From positions 6,565-70,564 of the forward strand of contig JBEKJO010000009.1 of NCBI GenBank assembly GCA_050011195.1: DNA of 64,000 nt, written 5' to 3'. A model generated the notes under the pieces. The model ran no database searches. It saw only the letters and a program-made list of their open reading frames with translations, and was not told where the DNA came from. Made by a program: the position numbers and the translations under genes. This stretch comes from PALSA-1440 sp050011195. GTDB lineage: Bacteria; Verrucomicrobiota; Verrucomicrobiia; Limisphaerales; UBA8199. This document shows, piece by piece, positions 46,511-55,472 of the stretch (its first letter is position 1; every line of letters starts with the position of its first letter).

Positions 46511-48704
46511 CTTCTCGCTTATGAGTTTCTCTGAATGCGCTTTCGGGCGCCCAGCTTTGTTCTCGCTGTGCTCGTGAAAATGCTCCGCCGAGAGCGGCCA
46601 AAACTGCGCTGATTCCACCAAAGGCCCTGAACCAGCCGCTGATTTCATTCATCCGCTCCTTGACGGGCCGTTTGCTATTCCAACTCTTACGCAAATTCCA
46701 AATCGCCAGCCGAGTCAAATGGCCGAAGCAAATGCACCGGATGTCCCCCTGCGTTGCGGTAAGCCCGCCCTCGGCCAACAATTCAACGTCTCGTCGGACA
46801 ACCTCCGCTACACCTGTCGCGTCCTCAGCCAACCAACGCCGCGGAAAGCTCCCGGTTGAGCGACAGACCATGATCGTGTCCACGATAGACGAGCCAGTGC
46901 CATTGATATGGATGGAAGCACCCATCTCTGCCGGGCAAGGTAATGAGGCCGAGCAGACCAGTTCGGCATCCAGGATCGCGACGGCCAGTGGAATGTAGGC
47001 ATCAAGTTGATTATGGTGGTAGGTAAAGGCCAGCGGATGTCCCGGCTTCAGTCTCCCTGCTGCGAGTCGGAGCGTTCTCGAAATGCCCTCCGTGAAATGG
47101 TCAAGCCCCCGCCCCATGTTGGCATTGCCCGTCAGCTCGTTTTGATGCCGTGTGCTCGGTTTCCGAAACTCGGGCGTCGAGTTCCCCAGCAGCTTCCGCA
47201 GCCAGACGTAGCAAAAGTCCATCAGTTCGGCGTATTGGACGTTGCCGAAGTAGGGCGGGTCGGTAAAGACGGCGTCAAACTTCTCCCCGCCGAGCTTTGC
47301 TGATGACGAGTCATCACACAGCAGTTGAATTTCCCGTTGCTCAGGCGAGTGCGCACCGCTGCGAAATGAGCCAATCCACTCTCCCTTAACTGGCACTTCC
47401 ACCTTGCGCGAGCCTTCGTGCCGGATTTCGAAAGGCTGTGCACAGTAGCGTTTCGCCTTGGCGAACTTCTCCACCATGTTCAGCCAGCCCCCGCTGCCCA
47501 CCGGCGTACCCTTGCGGCCCATGATCCCGAGCAGGTTCGACTCGCACTGAATTAGCCCCACCGGGAAACCATGCATTGAGAATACATCAAGCGACTTGAG
47601 CGCCATCGTGTCGTAGCGACAGAGCATGTTCTGGTAGCGAAGGAGGTCTGACAAATTAGTGGCAAGCGCCTCGCGGATGCGCACATCCTTCACGGCGGCA
47701 ATCCACCGGCAACTCAGTTCCAGCCCGAGCAACTGCCGCGCGTTGAATAGTTCACGATAGTGATGGTAGCCCCATCGGTGCAGGCGTTCCGTTTCATCGC
47801 CCTTGGGAATTGCGTCGTCCGGGATGAACCTCTCACGCATTTTCCGCAACTGCTCGGCGGCTTCCTCGAACCTCGCCAAGTCTGCTGCTGCAACGTTCTT
47901 GAACAGGCGCCCTGTGCGACCGCCTGACTGCGCCCCGCATGTCTCGCAGTGGTATTCGATCGCGTAGAGCCGATGCTTTGGCACTGCGCCGTTCGGATAG
48001 GCCACCGGGCTATCGCAGTGCTGGCACTTCGTTTTGTTACGGCTAGCAACATGCTCCAGCGGCAATGCCCGATGGCAATGCGGACAAGGGCCGGGCTGCT
48101 TCCGGTCTTCCGTCTCGAACAGCTCCCCGCAGTGCCCGCAAACGAACACGTTTGCCGGATGCCGCACGTCTTCCGAGAGCAGGAAGTTTGGAAACAAGTC
48201 TGTGCTCCTGCCGCATGAGCCGCAATGAGCCGTCTTCACCCAAAGGAAATACTTCACGCGCGCGTCGCGTTTACCGCAGCGGTCGCAAGACGTGCGATAC
48301 AGGTGGCCGATTTCGGCCTCCAGATGCGCCCGCAACTGCGTTGCCGTCTTCAAGTAAGCCTCCACATCCAGGTCCAGCAGTTCTTGCCGGACGATCCACC
48401 AGGCCATCGGATTGATGTCAGCGCCCGTGACCGAGCAGCCGACACGATTGGCCTCCATCATTGTCGTGCCACCGCCCATGAAGGGATCAAACACCCGGAC
48501 GTCGGGCAAATGATGGGCTTCGTAGTAGTTCTCGGGCACAGGCCGCCCCGAGAACTCCGACAGAATCAGCGCTCGAAATAGCGTGCCCGGCCTCCGCGCG
48601 AACCATTTGTGGACCGCGATGACCGGCCGGTAGTTCTGCTGAATCTGCTTTTCCCGCAGAGCCAACGCGGCCACGAACGGCACGTTGAAATGGCGCTCGA
48701 TCAT
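46494..48704 (-). CDS. DNA methyltransferase (DUF1156-like) with three zinc ribbons
   Basis: This 736-residue enzyme has an N-terminal VHKWFARRPGTLFRALILSE block as in DUF1156 methylases, the AdoMet motif VFDPFMGGGTTMMEA (71-85), and the catalytic motif DPPYFGN (482-488). Between them six C-x-x-C pairs occur (140/143, 161/164, 189/192, 207/210, 227/230, 253/256), enough for three zinc ribbons. It would methylate DNA at its target and protect it from the overlapping nuclease. DPPY favours amino-methylation, most likely adenine; N4-cytosine is possible. No HsdS-type specificity gene is present. Confidence 0.8.
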   Translation of the reverse strand: MIERHFNVPFVAALALREKQIQQNYRPVIAVHKWFARRPGTLFRALILSEFSGRPVPENYYEAHHLPDVRVFDPFMGGGTTMMEANRVGCSVTGADINPMAWWIVRQELLDLDVEAYLKTATQLRAHLEAEIGHLYRTSCDRCGKRDARVKYFLWVKTAHCGSCGRSTDLFPNFLLSEDVRHPANVFVCGHCGELFETEDRKQPGPCPHCHRALPLEHVASRNKTKCQHCDSPVAYPNGAVPKHRLYAIEYHCETCGAQSGGRTGRLFKNVAAADLARFEEAAEQLRKMRERFIPDDAIPKGDETERLHRWGYHHYRELFNARQLLGLELSCRWIAAVKDVRIREALATNLSDLLRYQNMLCRYDTMALKSLDVFSMHGFPVGLIQCESNLLGIMGRKGTPVGSGGWLNMVEKFAKAKRYCAQPFEIRHEGSRKVEVPVKGEWIGSFRSGAHSPEQREIQLLCDDSSSAKLGGEKFDAVFTDPPYFGNVQYAELMDFCYVWLRKLLGNSTPEFRKPSTRHQNELTGNANMGRGLDHFTEGISRTLRLAAGRLKPGHPLAFTYHHNQLDAYIPLAVAILDAELVCSASLPCPAEMGASIHINGTGSSIVDTIMVCRSTGSFPRRWLAEDATGVAEVVRRDVELLAEGGLTATQGDIRCICFGHLTRLAIWNLRKSWNSKRPVKERMNEISGWFRAFGGISAVLAALGGAFSRAQREQSWAPESAFRETHKREDEVSF

Positions 48705-49436
48705 TGCGCTAGTGCTTCAAACTCCGGCGTCAACTGCGCTCACGCCTTGCTTGGCGCCGCGCTCGAGAACGTCTTCGACAACTTTCACGGAGCCAGAGTG
48801 CGCTCCCCTCGCGCCGATAGCCAGAACAAATCCCCGCAACCACTCGCGTTCAACACCGTCAAAAGAGGGTGCAGGTCCGCGCCGGGCAGACGGTGTGGGC
48901 GGTGTGAGACCCCAGCGGGGCCAGGCGGCATCGAGCAGTTGGCCGGTGTGCTGCCCCGGTGGCACCAGAGCAGCACCGGAGCACCACCACAGTAGTGCTT
49001 CCGTGGTTGCAGAGTAGTTGGAAGGAAGTTGCAAGCCTGTTGCAAGCTTGTTTGAAGCTCCCCCCTTCTTTCTCCCGCCCTGCCCCGGGCCAAGCACCCA
49101 AAGGTTCAGGGGGCGCTCGCCCTCTCGTCCTTCTCTTTCTGCCGCGCGGTCCCCAGGCGGGGCACCAGTGCGGTCCAGCCGCCGGGCGGCGGAGTGTCCC
49201 AAAATACCGGGCTATAACATACACAGAGTGCAAGGGTTGTCAAGCAGGGATTTGAGGGCCGTTAACAAAGCAGTGGTTTTGGAGCACCGGGCGGGGACGC
49301 CCGGTGAGCCCGCAGGCGGGACGCCTACGGTACTTTGTCACTGGCCCTGAGGAGTTTCAAGCCGGCGACCCGCACTGGTGCCGTGGCGGCACTCTTCCGG
49401 CTTGCCAACGGCGCGTTGCTCTTTCAATCTTGCCCC
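48705..49436. other. Gene-free region upstream of the methyltransferase
   Basis: No gene is supported over 732 bases. Open frames exist on both strands but none has a start with a ribosome site or protein-like composition. It has local repeats such as GTTGCAAGC (49030-49052) and a single arm of a GCAGGCGGGACGCC palindromic element (49310-49327). Promoters for the minus-strand methyltransferase and the plus-strand CII-like gene should lie here, but none stands out. Confidence 0.5.
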
Positions 49437-50024
49437 ATGCAATCACATGAACTTTTGCGCGAAGTCTTCCAGAAGTGCAGCCCCAAGCAGGTGTCGGCCG
49501 ACCTTGGGCTTTCGCTCTCGATGATTTACAAGTGGGCGGAGCCGGGCGATGCGGCCGCCGGCAGCGGCAGCACCAACCCCCTGGACCGCATTGACGCGCT
49601 CATCCGGTCCACCAACGACCCCCGCCTCGTCCAATGGATTTGCCAGCGGGCCGGCGGGTTCTTCATCCGGAACCCCAAAACCACCAGCTCGCATCCGCAC
49701 TACCTGATCCCCGCCACCAATGAGATCGTGCAGGAATTTGCGGATTTGCTGGCTGTGGTGGCCGCGGCGGCCCACGACAATCAAATCACACAAAAGGAGT
49801 CGCAGGAGATTCGCGCGCGGTGGGAGGAATTGAAATCGGTGACCGAGACCTTCGTGGTCTGCTGCGAGGAAGGGGACTTCAGGACGTTGAAAGAGAAACA
49901 TGGAGGAGGGGCGAGGGCCGAAGTCCGAAATCCGAAATCCGAAATCCGAAGTCCGAACGGGGAGGGCAAGAGTGGAAACGGGCTGCCCAATGAGGGCGCG
50001 TCCCCGGCAAGGCCCCGGGCTTGA
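49437..50024 (+). CDS. Phage CII-like DNA-binding protein with a repeat-derived tail
   Basis: This 195-residue protein starts at 49437 (MQSHELLREVFQKCSPKQVS). The helix-turn-helix segment SPKQVSADLGLSLSMIYKWA is followed by NPLDRIDALIRSTNDPRLVQ and WICQRAGGFF. This layout is typical of phage regulatory CII-family proteins. Residues 1-155 are normal. From about residue 160 the frame crosses CCGAAATCCGAA repeats (49916-49958), so the last 35 residues are probably not ancestral. It ends four bases before the FAD oxidoreductase gene. It could regulate the neighbours or be a prophage trace. Confidence 0.7.
   Translation: MQSHELLREVFQKCSPKQVSADLGLSLSMIYKWAEPGDAAAGSGSTNPLDRIDALIRSTNDPRLVQWICQRAGGFFIRNPKTTSSHPHYLIPATNEIVQEFADLLAVVAAAAHDNQITQKESQEIRARWEELKSVTETFVVCCEEGDFRTLKEKHGGGARAEVRNPKSEIRSPNGEGKSGNGLPNEGASPARPRA
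49916..49958. repeat. CCGAAATCCGAA tandem repeat inside a coding region
   Basis: Four to five copies of a ten-base unit (tccgaaatcc) of the family also at 7641-7709. Here they have become codons RNPKSEIRSP of the CII-like gene. Confidence 0.7.
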
Positions 50025-50028
50025 AGCG

Positions 50029-51726
50029 ATGCGAATTTGCCTCCTGCTTACCCTGCTCTGTTTTTCGCCGCTGGTGTCGCTCAAGGCTGCTGAGGTCATC
50101 GAGGCCGACCTGTGCGTCTATGGCGCCACGGCGGGCGGGGTGGCCGCAGCGGTGCAGGCGGCGCGCATGGGCAGGACCGCCGTTATCGCCGAGTTCGGCA
50201 GCCACGTGGGCGGGGTGACTTCCGGCGGACTCGGCGCGACGGACATCGGCAACAAGGCGGCCATCGGCGGCATCGCCCGCGAGTTCTATCATCGCATCGC
50301 ACTGCATTATGCGGACAACAATGCGTGGCGGTTCGAGCAGCGCGAAGAGTATTTCGCGAAGCGCGGCGGGCGCTCGACGGTCCGCGAGCTGAGTTCCCCG
50401 GAGGCCACCCTATGGACCTTCGAGCCGCACGTGGCCGAGGACGTCTTCTTCCAGATGCTCAACGAAGCCAAGGTGGCCGTCTATTTCCAGCAGCGTCTGG
50501 CTTCCGTGAAGAAAGAGGCCGGGCGCATCAGGGAGATCGCAATGGAGAACGGCAAGGTCTATCGCGCCCGGATGTTCATTGATGCCACCTACGAAGGGGA
50601 CTTAATGGCCAAAGCGGGGGTTAGCTACACCGTCGGGCGCGAGGGGAATACGAATTATAACGAGACGCTCAACGGGATTCGGGCCGAAACACCCAAGCAT
50701 GAATTCGCGGTTGCGGTCGATCCCTATCTGAAGCCCGGCGACCCGGACAGCGGGTTGTTGCCGTTCATTCAGTCCGGTGATGGCGGCACCCCCGGGGAGG
50801 GCGACTCGCGCGTCCAGGCTTACAACTTCCGCCTTTGCTATACGCAGGACCCGGCCAACCGCCTGCCGCACAGAAAACCCGCGAAGTATGATCCGGCCAA
50901 ATACGAACTTCTCGCCCGCTACCTCGAAGCGCTGGTTGCCACCGGACACAAGCCCGAACTGAAAGCCTTCTGGGACCCGATCTGGATGCCCAATCACAAG
51001 ACCGACATCAATAACAACGGCGGCTTCTCCACCGATTTCATCGGCGCGAATTACGCCTACCCGGAGGCCGACTATGCCACGCGCGCGCAGATTTGGCAGG
51101 CGCACGAGGACTATATTCGCGGCTTCGTCTATTTCCTCGCCACCAGCCCGCGCGTGCCGGAGAACCTGCGCGCCGAGATGCGGACGTGGGGGCCGGCCAG
51201 GGATGAGTTCATGGACACCGGCCACTGGCCGCATCAACTCTACGTGCGCGAGGCCCGCCGCATGGTGTCGGACTACGTCATGACCGAGCACAACTGTCGC
51301 GGGCAGCAAACAGCCGAAGACGCCGTGGGGCTGGCCGCCTACACGATGGACTCGCACAACTGCCAGCGCGTTGTGAAAAGCGGCCACGTGGAAAACGAGG
51401 GGGACGTGCAGGTTGGAGGATTCCCGCCCTACCCGATCTCGTATCGCTCGATTGTGCCGAAGGCCGGCGAGTGCGAAAACCTGCTGGTCCCGATTTGCCT
51501 CTCCGCGACGCACATTGCCTACGGGTCGATTCGCATGGAGCCGGTGTTTATGATTCTGGGGCAATCCGCGGCCACGGCAGGCGCGCTGGCCCTGGACGGC
51601 AAGTCCTCGGTGCAGAAACTTCCCTATGAAACCCTTCGCGCTCGTTTGCTGGCGGATAAGCAGATTCTGCAGTGGAAAGCACGGGCGTCGGCAACCACCG
51701 GCAAGGCCGCACCGGTGAAACGCTGA
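50029..51726 (+). CDS. Exported FAD-dependent oxidoreductase (FAD_oxidored family)
   Basis: This 565-residue protein starts at 50029 (MRICLLLTLLCFSPLVSLKA, signal peptide). The FAD site is LCVYGATAGGVAAAVQAARM followed by the GSHVGGVTSGGLG loop, and a second ATYEGDLMAKAGVSYTVGRE block matches PF12831-type oxidoreductases. These are often called xanthan-lyase-like in planctomycetes and verrucomicrobia. The C-terminal SATHIAYGSIRMEPVFMILG then QSAATAGALA is diagnostic. The substrate is unknown, and export implies an envelope or periplasmic role in sugar or polymer use. No partner enzyme is adjacent. Confidence 0.85.
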   Translation: MRICLLLTLLCFSPLVSLKAAEVIEADLCVYGATAGGVAAAVQAARMGRTAVIAEFGSHVGGVTSGGLGATDIGNKAAIGGIAREFYHRIALHYADNNAWRFEQREEYFAKRGGRSTVRELSSPEATLWTFEPHVAEDVFFQMLNEAKVAVYFQQRLASVKKEAGRIREIAMENGKVYRARMFIDATYEGDLMAKAGVSYTVGREGNTNYNETLNGIRAETPKHEFAVAVDPYLKPGDPDSGLLPFIQSGDGGTPGEGDSRVQAYNFRLCYTQDPANRLPHRKPAKYDPAKYELLARYLEALVATGHKPELKAFWDPIWMPNHKTDINNNGGFSTDFIGANYAYPEADYATRAQIWQAHEDYIRGFVYFLATSPRVPENLRAEMRTWGPARDEFMDTGHWPHQLYVREARRMVSDYVMTEHNCRGQQTAEDAVGLAAYTMDSHNCQRVVKSGHVENEGDVQVGGFPPYPISYRSIVPKAGECENLLVPICLSATHIAYGSIRMEPVFMILGQSAATAGALALDGKSSVQKLPYETLRARLLADKQILQWKARASATTGKAAPVKR

Positions 51727-51754
51727 GCTGCAACCACGGATGGACACAGCGCGG

Positions 51755-51782
51755 AGATTAAGATTAGGATTAAGATTAGGAG
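51755..51782. repeat. ATTAGGATTAAG repeat
   Basis: Four imperfect copies of GATTARGATTA in the short gap between the convergent FAD oxidoreductase and kdpE genes. Confidence 0.55.
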
Positions 51783-51831
51783 GAACAAATGAATCTGGGT
51801 TCATCTGTGGTTCTCTTTGGCTTTCGGGGAC

Positions 51832-52530
51832 TTACTCCTTGCTGACCAGACGATAGCCGACGCCGGGTTCAGTGATCAGCAGGTCAGGCTGCGCGGGGTT
51901 CGCTTCCAGTTTCTCGCGCAGGTGCGCCAGATAAACGCGCAGGTAGTGGGTTTGTTCGACATAGTTCGGCCCCCAGACCTCGCGGAGTATCTGGTGGTGC
52001 GTGAGCACTTTCCCGGCGTGGTGGACGAACAGGCGCAGGAGCGAATACTCCGTGGCGGTCAGCTTTACCTCTTTGCCCTTCAGCTTCACGACACGGGCCG
52101 CCAAATCCACCTCCAATTGGCCGGAGCGGAAGACCGTGGTTTCCGATGAGGGCGCGGCATGACGTTGAGCGACGCGCAGGCGCGCCAGCAACTCGCCGGA
52201 GCTGAAAGGTTTGGTGACGTAATCATCCGCGCCGTTGTCGAGCGCGGCGATCTTGTCCTCTTCGCGGTCGCGCACCGACAGCACGACGACCGGCACGCGG
52301 CTCCACTCGCGCAACCGCTTGAGCACGGCGACTCCCTCCATATCCGGCAGACCTAGATCGAGAATCACCACGTCCGGCGGGTGTTGCGCGGCCTCGGCAA
52401 TCCCTTCCTTGCCGGTCGCGGCTTCGGAAACGCGGTAGCCATTCGCTTCCAGGCATACGCGCAACAGGCGCCGTATCTGCAACTCATCGTCAATGACCAG
52501 GGCCGTGGATTTGAGGGGAGAGGTGGTCAT
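51832..52530 (-). CDS. kdpE: Response regulator KdpE (OmpR family)
   Basis: This 232-residue protein starts at 52530 (MTTSPLKSTALVIDDELQIR). The receiver has the acidic pair VIDDE, phospho-acceptor Asp in VVILDLGLPDMEG and Lys in VTKPFSSGELLAR. The C-terminal winged helix has LTATEYSLLRLFVHHAGKVL and YVEQTHYLRVYLAHLREKLE, characteristic of KdpE. It should bind upstream of kdp potassium-transport genes, but none is in the window. It follows kdpD by 79 bases. Confidence 0.93.
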   Translation of the reverse strand: MTTSPLKSTALVIDDELQIRRLLRVCLEANGYRVSEAATGKEGIAEAAQHPPDVVILDLGLPDMEGVAVLKRLREWSRVPVVVLSVRDREEDKIAALDNGADDYVTKPFSSGELLARLRVAQRHAAPSSETTVFRSGQLEVDLAARVVKLKGKEVKLTATEYSLLRLFVHHAGKVLTHHQILREVWGPNYVEQTHYLRVYLAHLREKLEANPAQPDLLITEPGVGYRLVSKE

Positions 52531-52609
52531 GCAGGTTGATGGTAGGGAGAGTTGATGGTTGAAAGGAAGAGAGGAGGAAGCTCGAGGTGCAGCATGCTTT
52601 TCGTATCGT

Positions 52610-55294
52610 TCATACGCTCGCCTCCGCTGCGACTGAGGGAGGTTTAGCGAGGGGCAATCGGACCGTGAAGACGGCTCCGCCGCTGGGGCGGTTCTCGGCC
52701 TTGACCTGCCCGCCTTGCGCTTCGACGAATCCTTTGACGATCGCCAGGCCAAGGCCGGTGCCGCCCGCCGGCGCCGCCGGGGCGCGATAGAACTTATCGA
52801 AGATAAGGGGAAGCGCGTCCGGCGGAAGACCGGGGCCGTTGTCCGCTACGCTCAATGCCAGCGTGTCCGCCTCGATGGCGGCGTTGACTTGCACCGCCGT
52901 GCCCGGGCGCGTATGGACGGCGGCGTTCAACAGCAGATTCGTGAGGACCTGTTGCATCAGCACGAAATCCATGCGGACGAGCGGCAGTCCTGTGGCCATC
53001 CCGACGGTTACCTTGTGCTGCGCCAAGTCTTTCCCGATGTCCTTCAGCGTCACCTGGACCAGGTCCGCCACATCGCACCAATCGAGGTTCGCTTTGACGT
53101 GCCCGGATTCAAGGCGCGTCATGCTGAGCAGGTTGCCGACCAGGCGATTCAGCCGCCGAGCGGCCTCTTGGATTTCGCCGACCATCGTTTGCTCAAAGTC
53201 CCCGGCTCCGCCATGCCGCGCCTCACTCAAGCTGCTGGCGGCGCTGGTAATCGCGGCGATGGGGGTCCGGATTTCGTGGGAGATGGAGTTGAGGAGAGTC
53301 TTGCTGAGGCGCTCGGATTCGGCGACCAGCTTGGCCTGTTGCTCGGCGTCGCGCAGGCGCTGCCGGTCGAGCACGAGGGCGATTTGACGGACGAAGGCGT
53401 CGAGCAGGTCGCGCTGGTCGGCGCGGAGCAGCGCGGGGTCGCGGAAGCGCAAGCTGAGCACGCCCACCGCCCGGTCGCCCGCCAACAACGGCAAATGTAA
53501 TCCCTCAGCGGACGGCAGCGTGTCGGTGCCCCGGCCAGCCGGCTGGCGATGGAGGAAAGCCCAGGAAGCGACGCTTTGCTCCTTTTCGGGCATGGCCCAG
53601 GTGCTGGCGAAATAAGGTGTGAGGGGAGCGCTTTGGGTTTCCGCCGGCAACGAGAGGGCCGCCTCGGCCTGGGTGGCTTTGCCCACCTCGCGGATGATAA
53701 TCGCCAGGAGGTCCGCGAAGTCGGAAGCCTGGGCCAGTTCGCGCGTCAGCAGGTAGAGCGCGGTGGCGCGCTGTTCGCGGCGGCGCTCCGCGGCTTGCTG
53801 CGCGCGCAGGCGAGCGGCCAGGTGCCCCATCGCCAGCGCCACCACAAAATAGGTGCAGAAGAGCATCACGTCGGTGATGCCGGTGATGCGAAACGTGAAT
53901 ATCGGCGGCACAAAGAAGAAGTTCCACAGTAGCGCGGTCAGCGTCGCCGCGGCCAGGGTCGGGCCGCGCCCGACGAACATGGCCAGCACAACGACACTGA
54001 GCAGGTAGATCAGCGCCAGCGATTGGTAGCCCAGCCACTGCTGCAGAATGGCGTTCAGGCCGGTAGCGCCGGCGACGAAGCCGAGCGCCACGCCGTACCC
54101 GCGCGCGACACCGGCGTTGAAGCGCGGTGTGGCGAGGCGTCGCAGCAGGGGCGCCTCCCTTTCGGCGCGCACGGCGTGGATGTCAATGTGGCCGCTTTCG
54201 CGAATCAACTGGTTGAGCAGCGAGCCGCCGCGCAGGAGGTCGAGCGCCCGCCAGCCCACGGGTTTGCCAACGACAAGCTGGGTGGCGTTCTGTTCCCGCG
54301 CCACCCGCAACAGGCCGCGCGCCACGTCGTCGTCGGTGGTGGTGACGACTTGCGCGCCCAGTTCCCGGGCCAGGGCCAAGTGGCGCGAGAGGCGCGCCTG
54401 TTCGTCGGGATTGAGCGGTTGCGGCAGTTCCACATAGACGGCCAGCCAGGGAGCCTGGAGTTCGCCGGCGAGGCGGCGCGTCCAGCGCACCAGAGCCGCC
54501 GAGGTGGGGCTGGCGCTCACGGCGACCAGCAACCGCTGCCCGGATTTCCAGGGGTCGGCGATGCCCTGGGCCTGCCGGTAGGCAAGCACATCCTGTCCGA
54601 CCTGCTCGGCAGCGAAACGCAACGCGAGTTCCCGCAACGCCGAGAGGTTGCCGGGACGGAAGAAATGTCCCTGCGCCGCGCGCGCGGATTCGGGCAGATA
54701 GACCTTGCCCGCGGCGAGACGGGCGCGCAGTTCTTCGGGGGGCAGGTCCACCAGTTCAAAGTCCGCGCCGTCCAGGGCGGTGTCGGGCAGCGTCTCGCGA
54801 ATCGTGACGCCGGTAATCTGATGCACGGCCTCAGCGCGGCTTTCGACGTGCTGAACGTTCAAGGTGGTAAAAACATCAATGCCGGCGTCCAGCAGTTCAA
54901 GCACGTCTTGGTAGCGCTTGGGGTGGCGCGAACCGGGGGCATTGGTATGGGCGAACTCGTCCACCAGGGCAAGCTGGGGACGGCGTGCCAGCACGGCGTC
55001 CAGGTCCATCTCCGTAAGCGTGACGCCGCGATACTCGTTAGTAAGGCGCGGGATGACCAGCAGGCCCTCGGTCAGCGCGTCGGTTTCCTTGCGCCCGTGG
55101 GTCTCGACGTAACCGATGATGACGTCGCGTCCGGCGGCCAGCTCCCGGCGGGCGGCTTCGAGCATGGCGTAGGTCTTGCCGACGCCCGGGGCCATGCCGA
55201 AGAAGACCTTCAGCTTGCCGCGCTTCTTGCGGGCATCCTCTTTCTGGATGGCCGCCAGCAGGGCGTCGGGGTTGGGCCGGGTCTCGTCGCTCAC
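52610..55294 (-). CDS. kdpD: Potassium-sensing histidine kinase KdpD
   Basis: This 894-residue kinase has all KdpD modules. The N-terminal KdpD domain has the Walker A-like GMAPGVGKTYAMLEAARREL and the DEFAHTNAPGSRHPKRYQDV signature. A universal-stress-protein-like domain follows (about 250-370), then four closely spaced membrane helices of the DUF4118 region (about 400-500), a GAF-like domain, the HisKA box NSISHEIRTPIAAI and the ATPase VADNGPGLPPDA with GTGLGLAIVKGF. It senses low K+ or turgor and phosphorylates KdpE. The upstream gene is on the other strand, so kdpFABC is not linked here. Confidence 0.95.
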   Translation of the reverse strand: MSDETRPNPDALLAAIQKEDARKKRGKLKVFFGMAPGVGKTYAMLEAARRELAAGRDVIIGYVETHGRKETDALTEGLLVIPRLTNEYRGVTLTEMDLDAVLARRPQLALVDEFAHTNAPGSRHPKRYQDVLELLDAGIDVFTTLNVQHVESRAEAVHQITGVTIRETLPDTALDGADFELVDLPPEELRARLAAGKVYLPESARAAQGHFFRPGNLSALRELALRFAAEQVGQDVLAYRQAQGIADPWKSGQRLLVAVSASPTSAALVRWTRRLAGELQAPWLAVYVELPQPLNPDEQARLSRHLALARELGAQVVTTTDDDVARGLLRVAREQNATQLVVGKPVGWRALDLLRGGSLLNQLIRESGHIDIHAVRAEREAPLLRRLATPRFNAGVARGYGVALGFVAGATGLNAILQQWLGYQSLALIYLLSVVVLAMFVGRGPTLAAATLTALLWNFFFVPPIFTFRITGITDVMLFCTYFVVALAMGHLAARLRAQQAAERRREQRATALYLLTRELAQASDFADLLAIIIREVGKATQAEAALSLPAETQSAPLTPYFASTWAMPEKEQSVASWAFLHRQPAGRGTDTLPSAEGLHLPLLAGDRAVGVLSLRFRDPALLRADQRDLLDAFVRQIALVLDRQRLRDAEQQAKLVAESERLSKTLLNSISHEIRTPIAAITSAASSLSEARHGGAGDFEQTMVGEIQEAARRLNRLVGNLLSMTRLESGHVKANLDWCDVADLVQVTLKDIGKDLAQHKVTVGMATGLPLVRMDFVLMQQVLTNLLLNAAVHTRPGTAVQVNAAIEADTLALSVADNGPGLPPDALPLIFDKFYRAPAAPAGGTGLGLAIVKGFVEAQGGQVKAENRPSGGAVFTVRLPLAKPPSVAAEASV

Positions 55295-55472
55295 GGTTTG
55301 ACTATAGCGGGTCCCCGGGAAAGGAAAAGCCCATTACGCGCCCAGTCCACAACCAATTCCGTCCTTGACGGAAATCCACGGACCGGTTTTCATAAACTCA
55401 TGGCAGGCACAACGCCTGGGAAACTCCTGTTGCAACAATAACAGTTAACGGACCGACGCCCAGAACAATCCT

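Noticed and set aside
48717..49255. Overlapping open frames on both strands upstream of the methyltransferase
   Set aside because: None has a ribosome site, plausible start or family-like sequence, and their composition is skewed to Arg, Pro and Ala as in GC-rich non-coding DNA.
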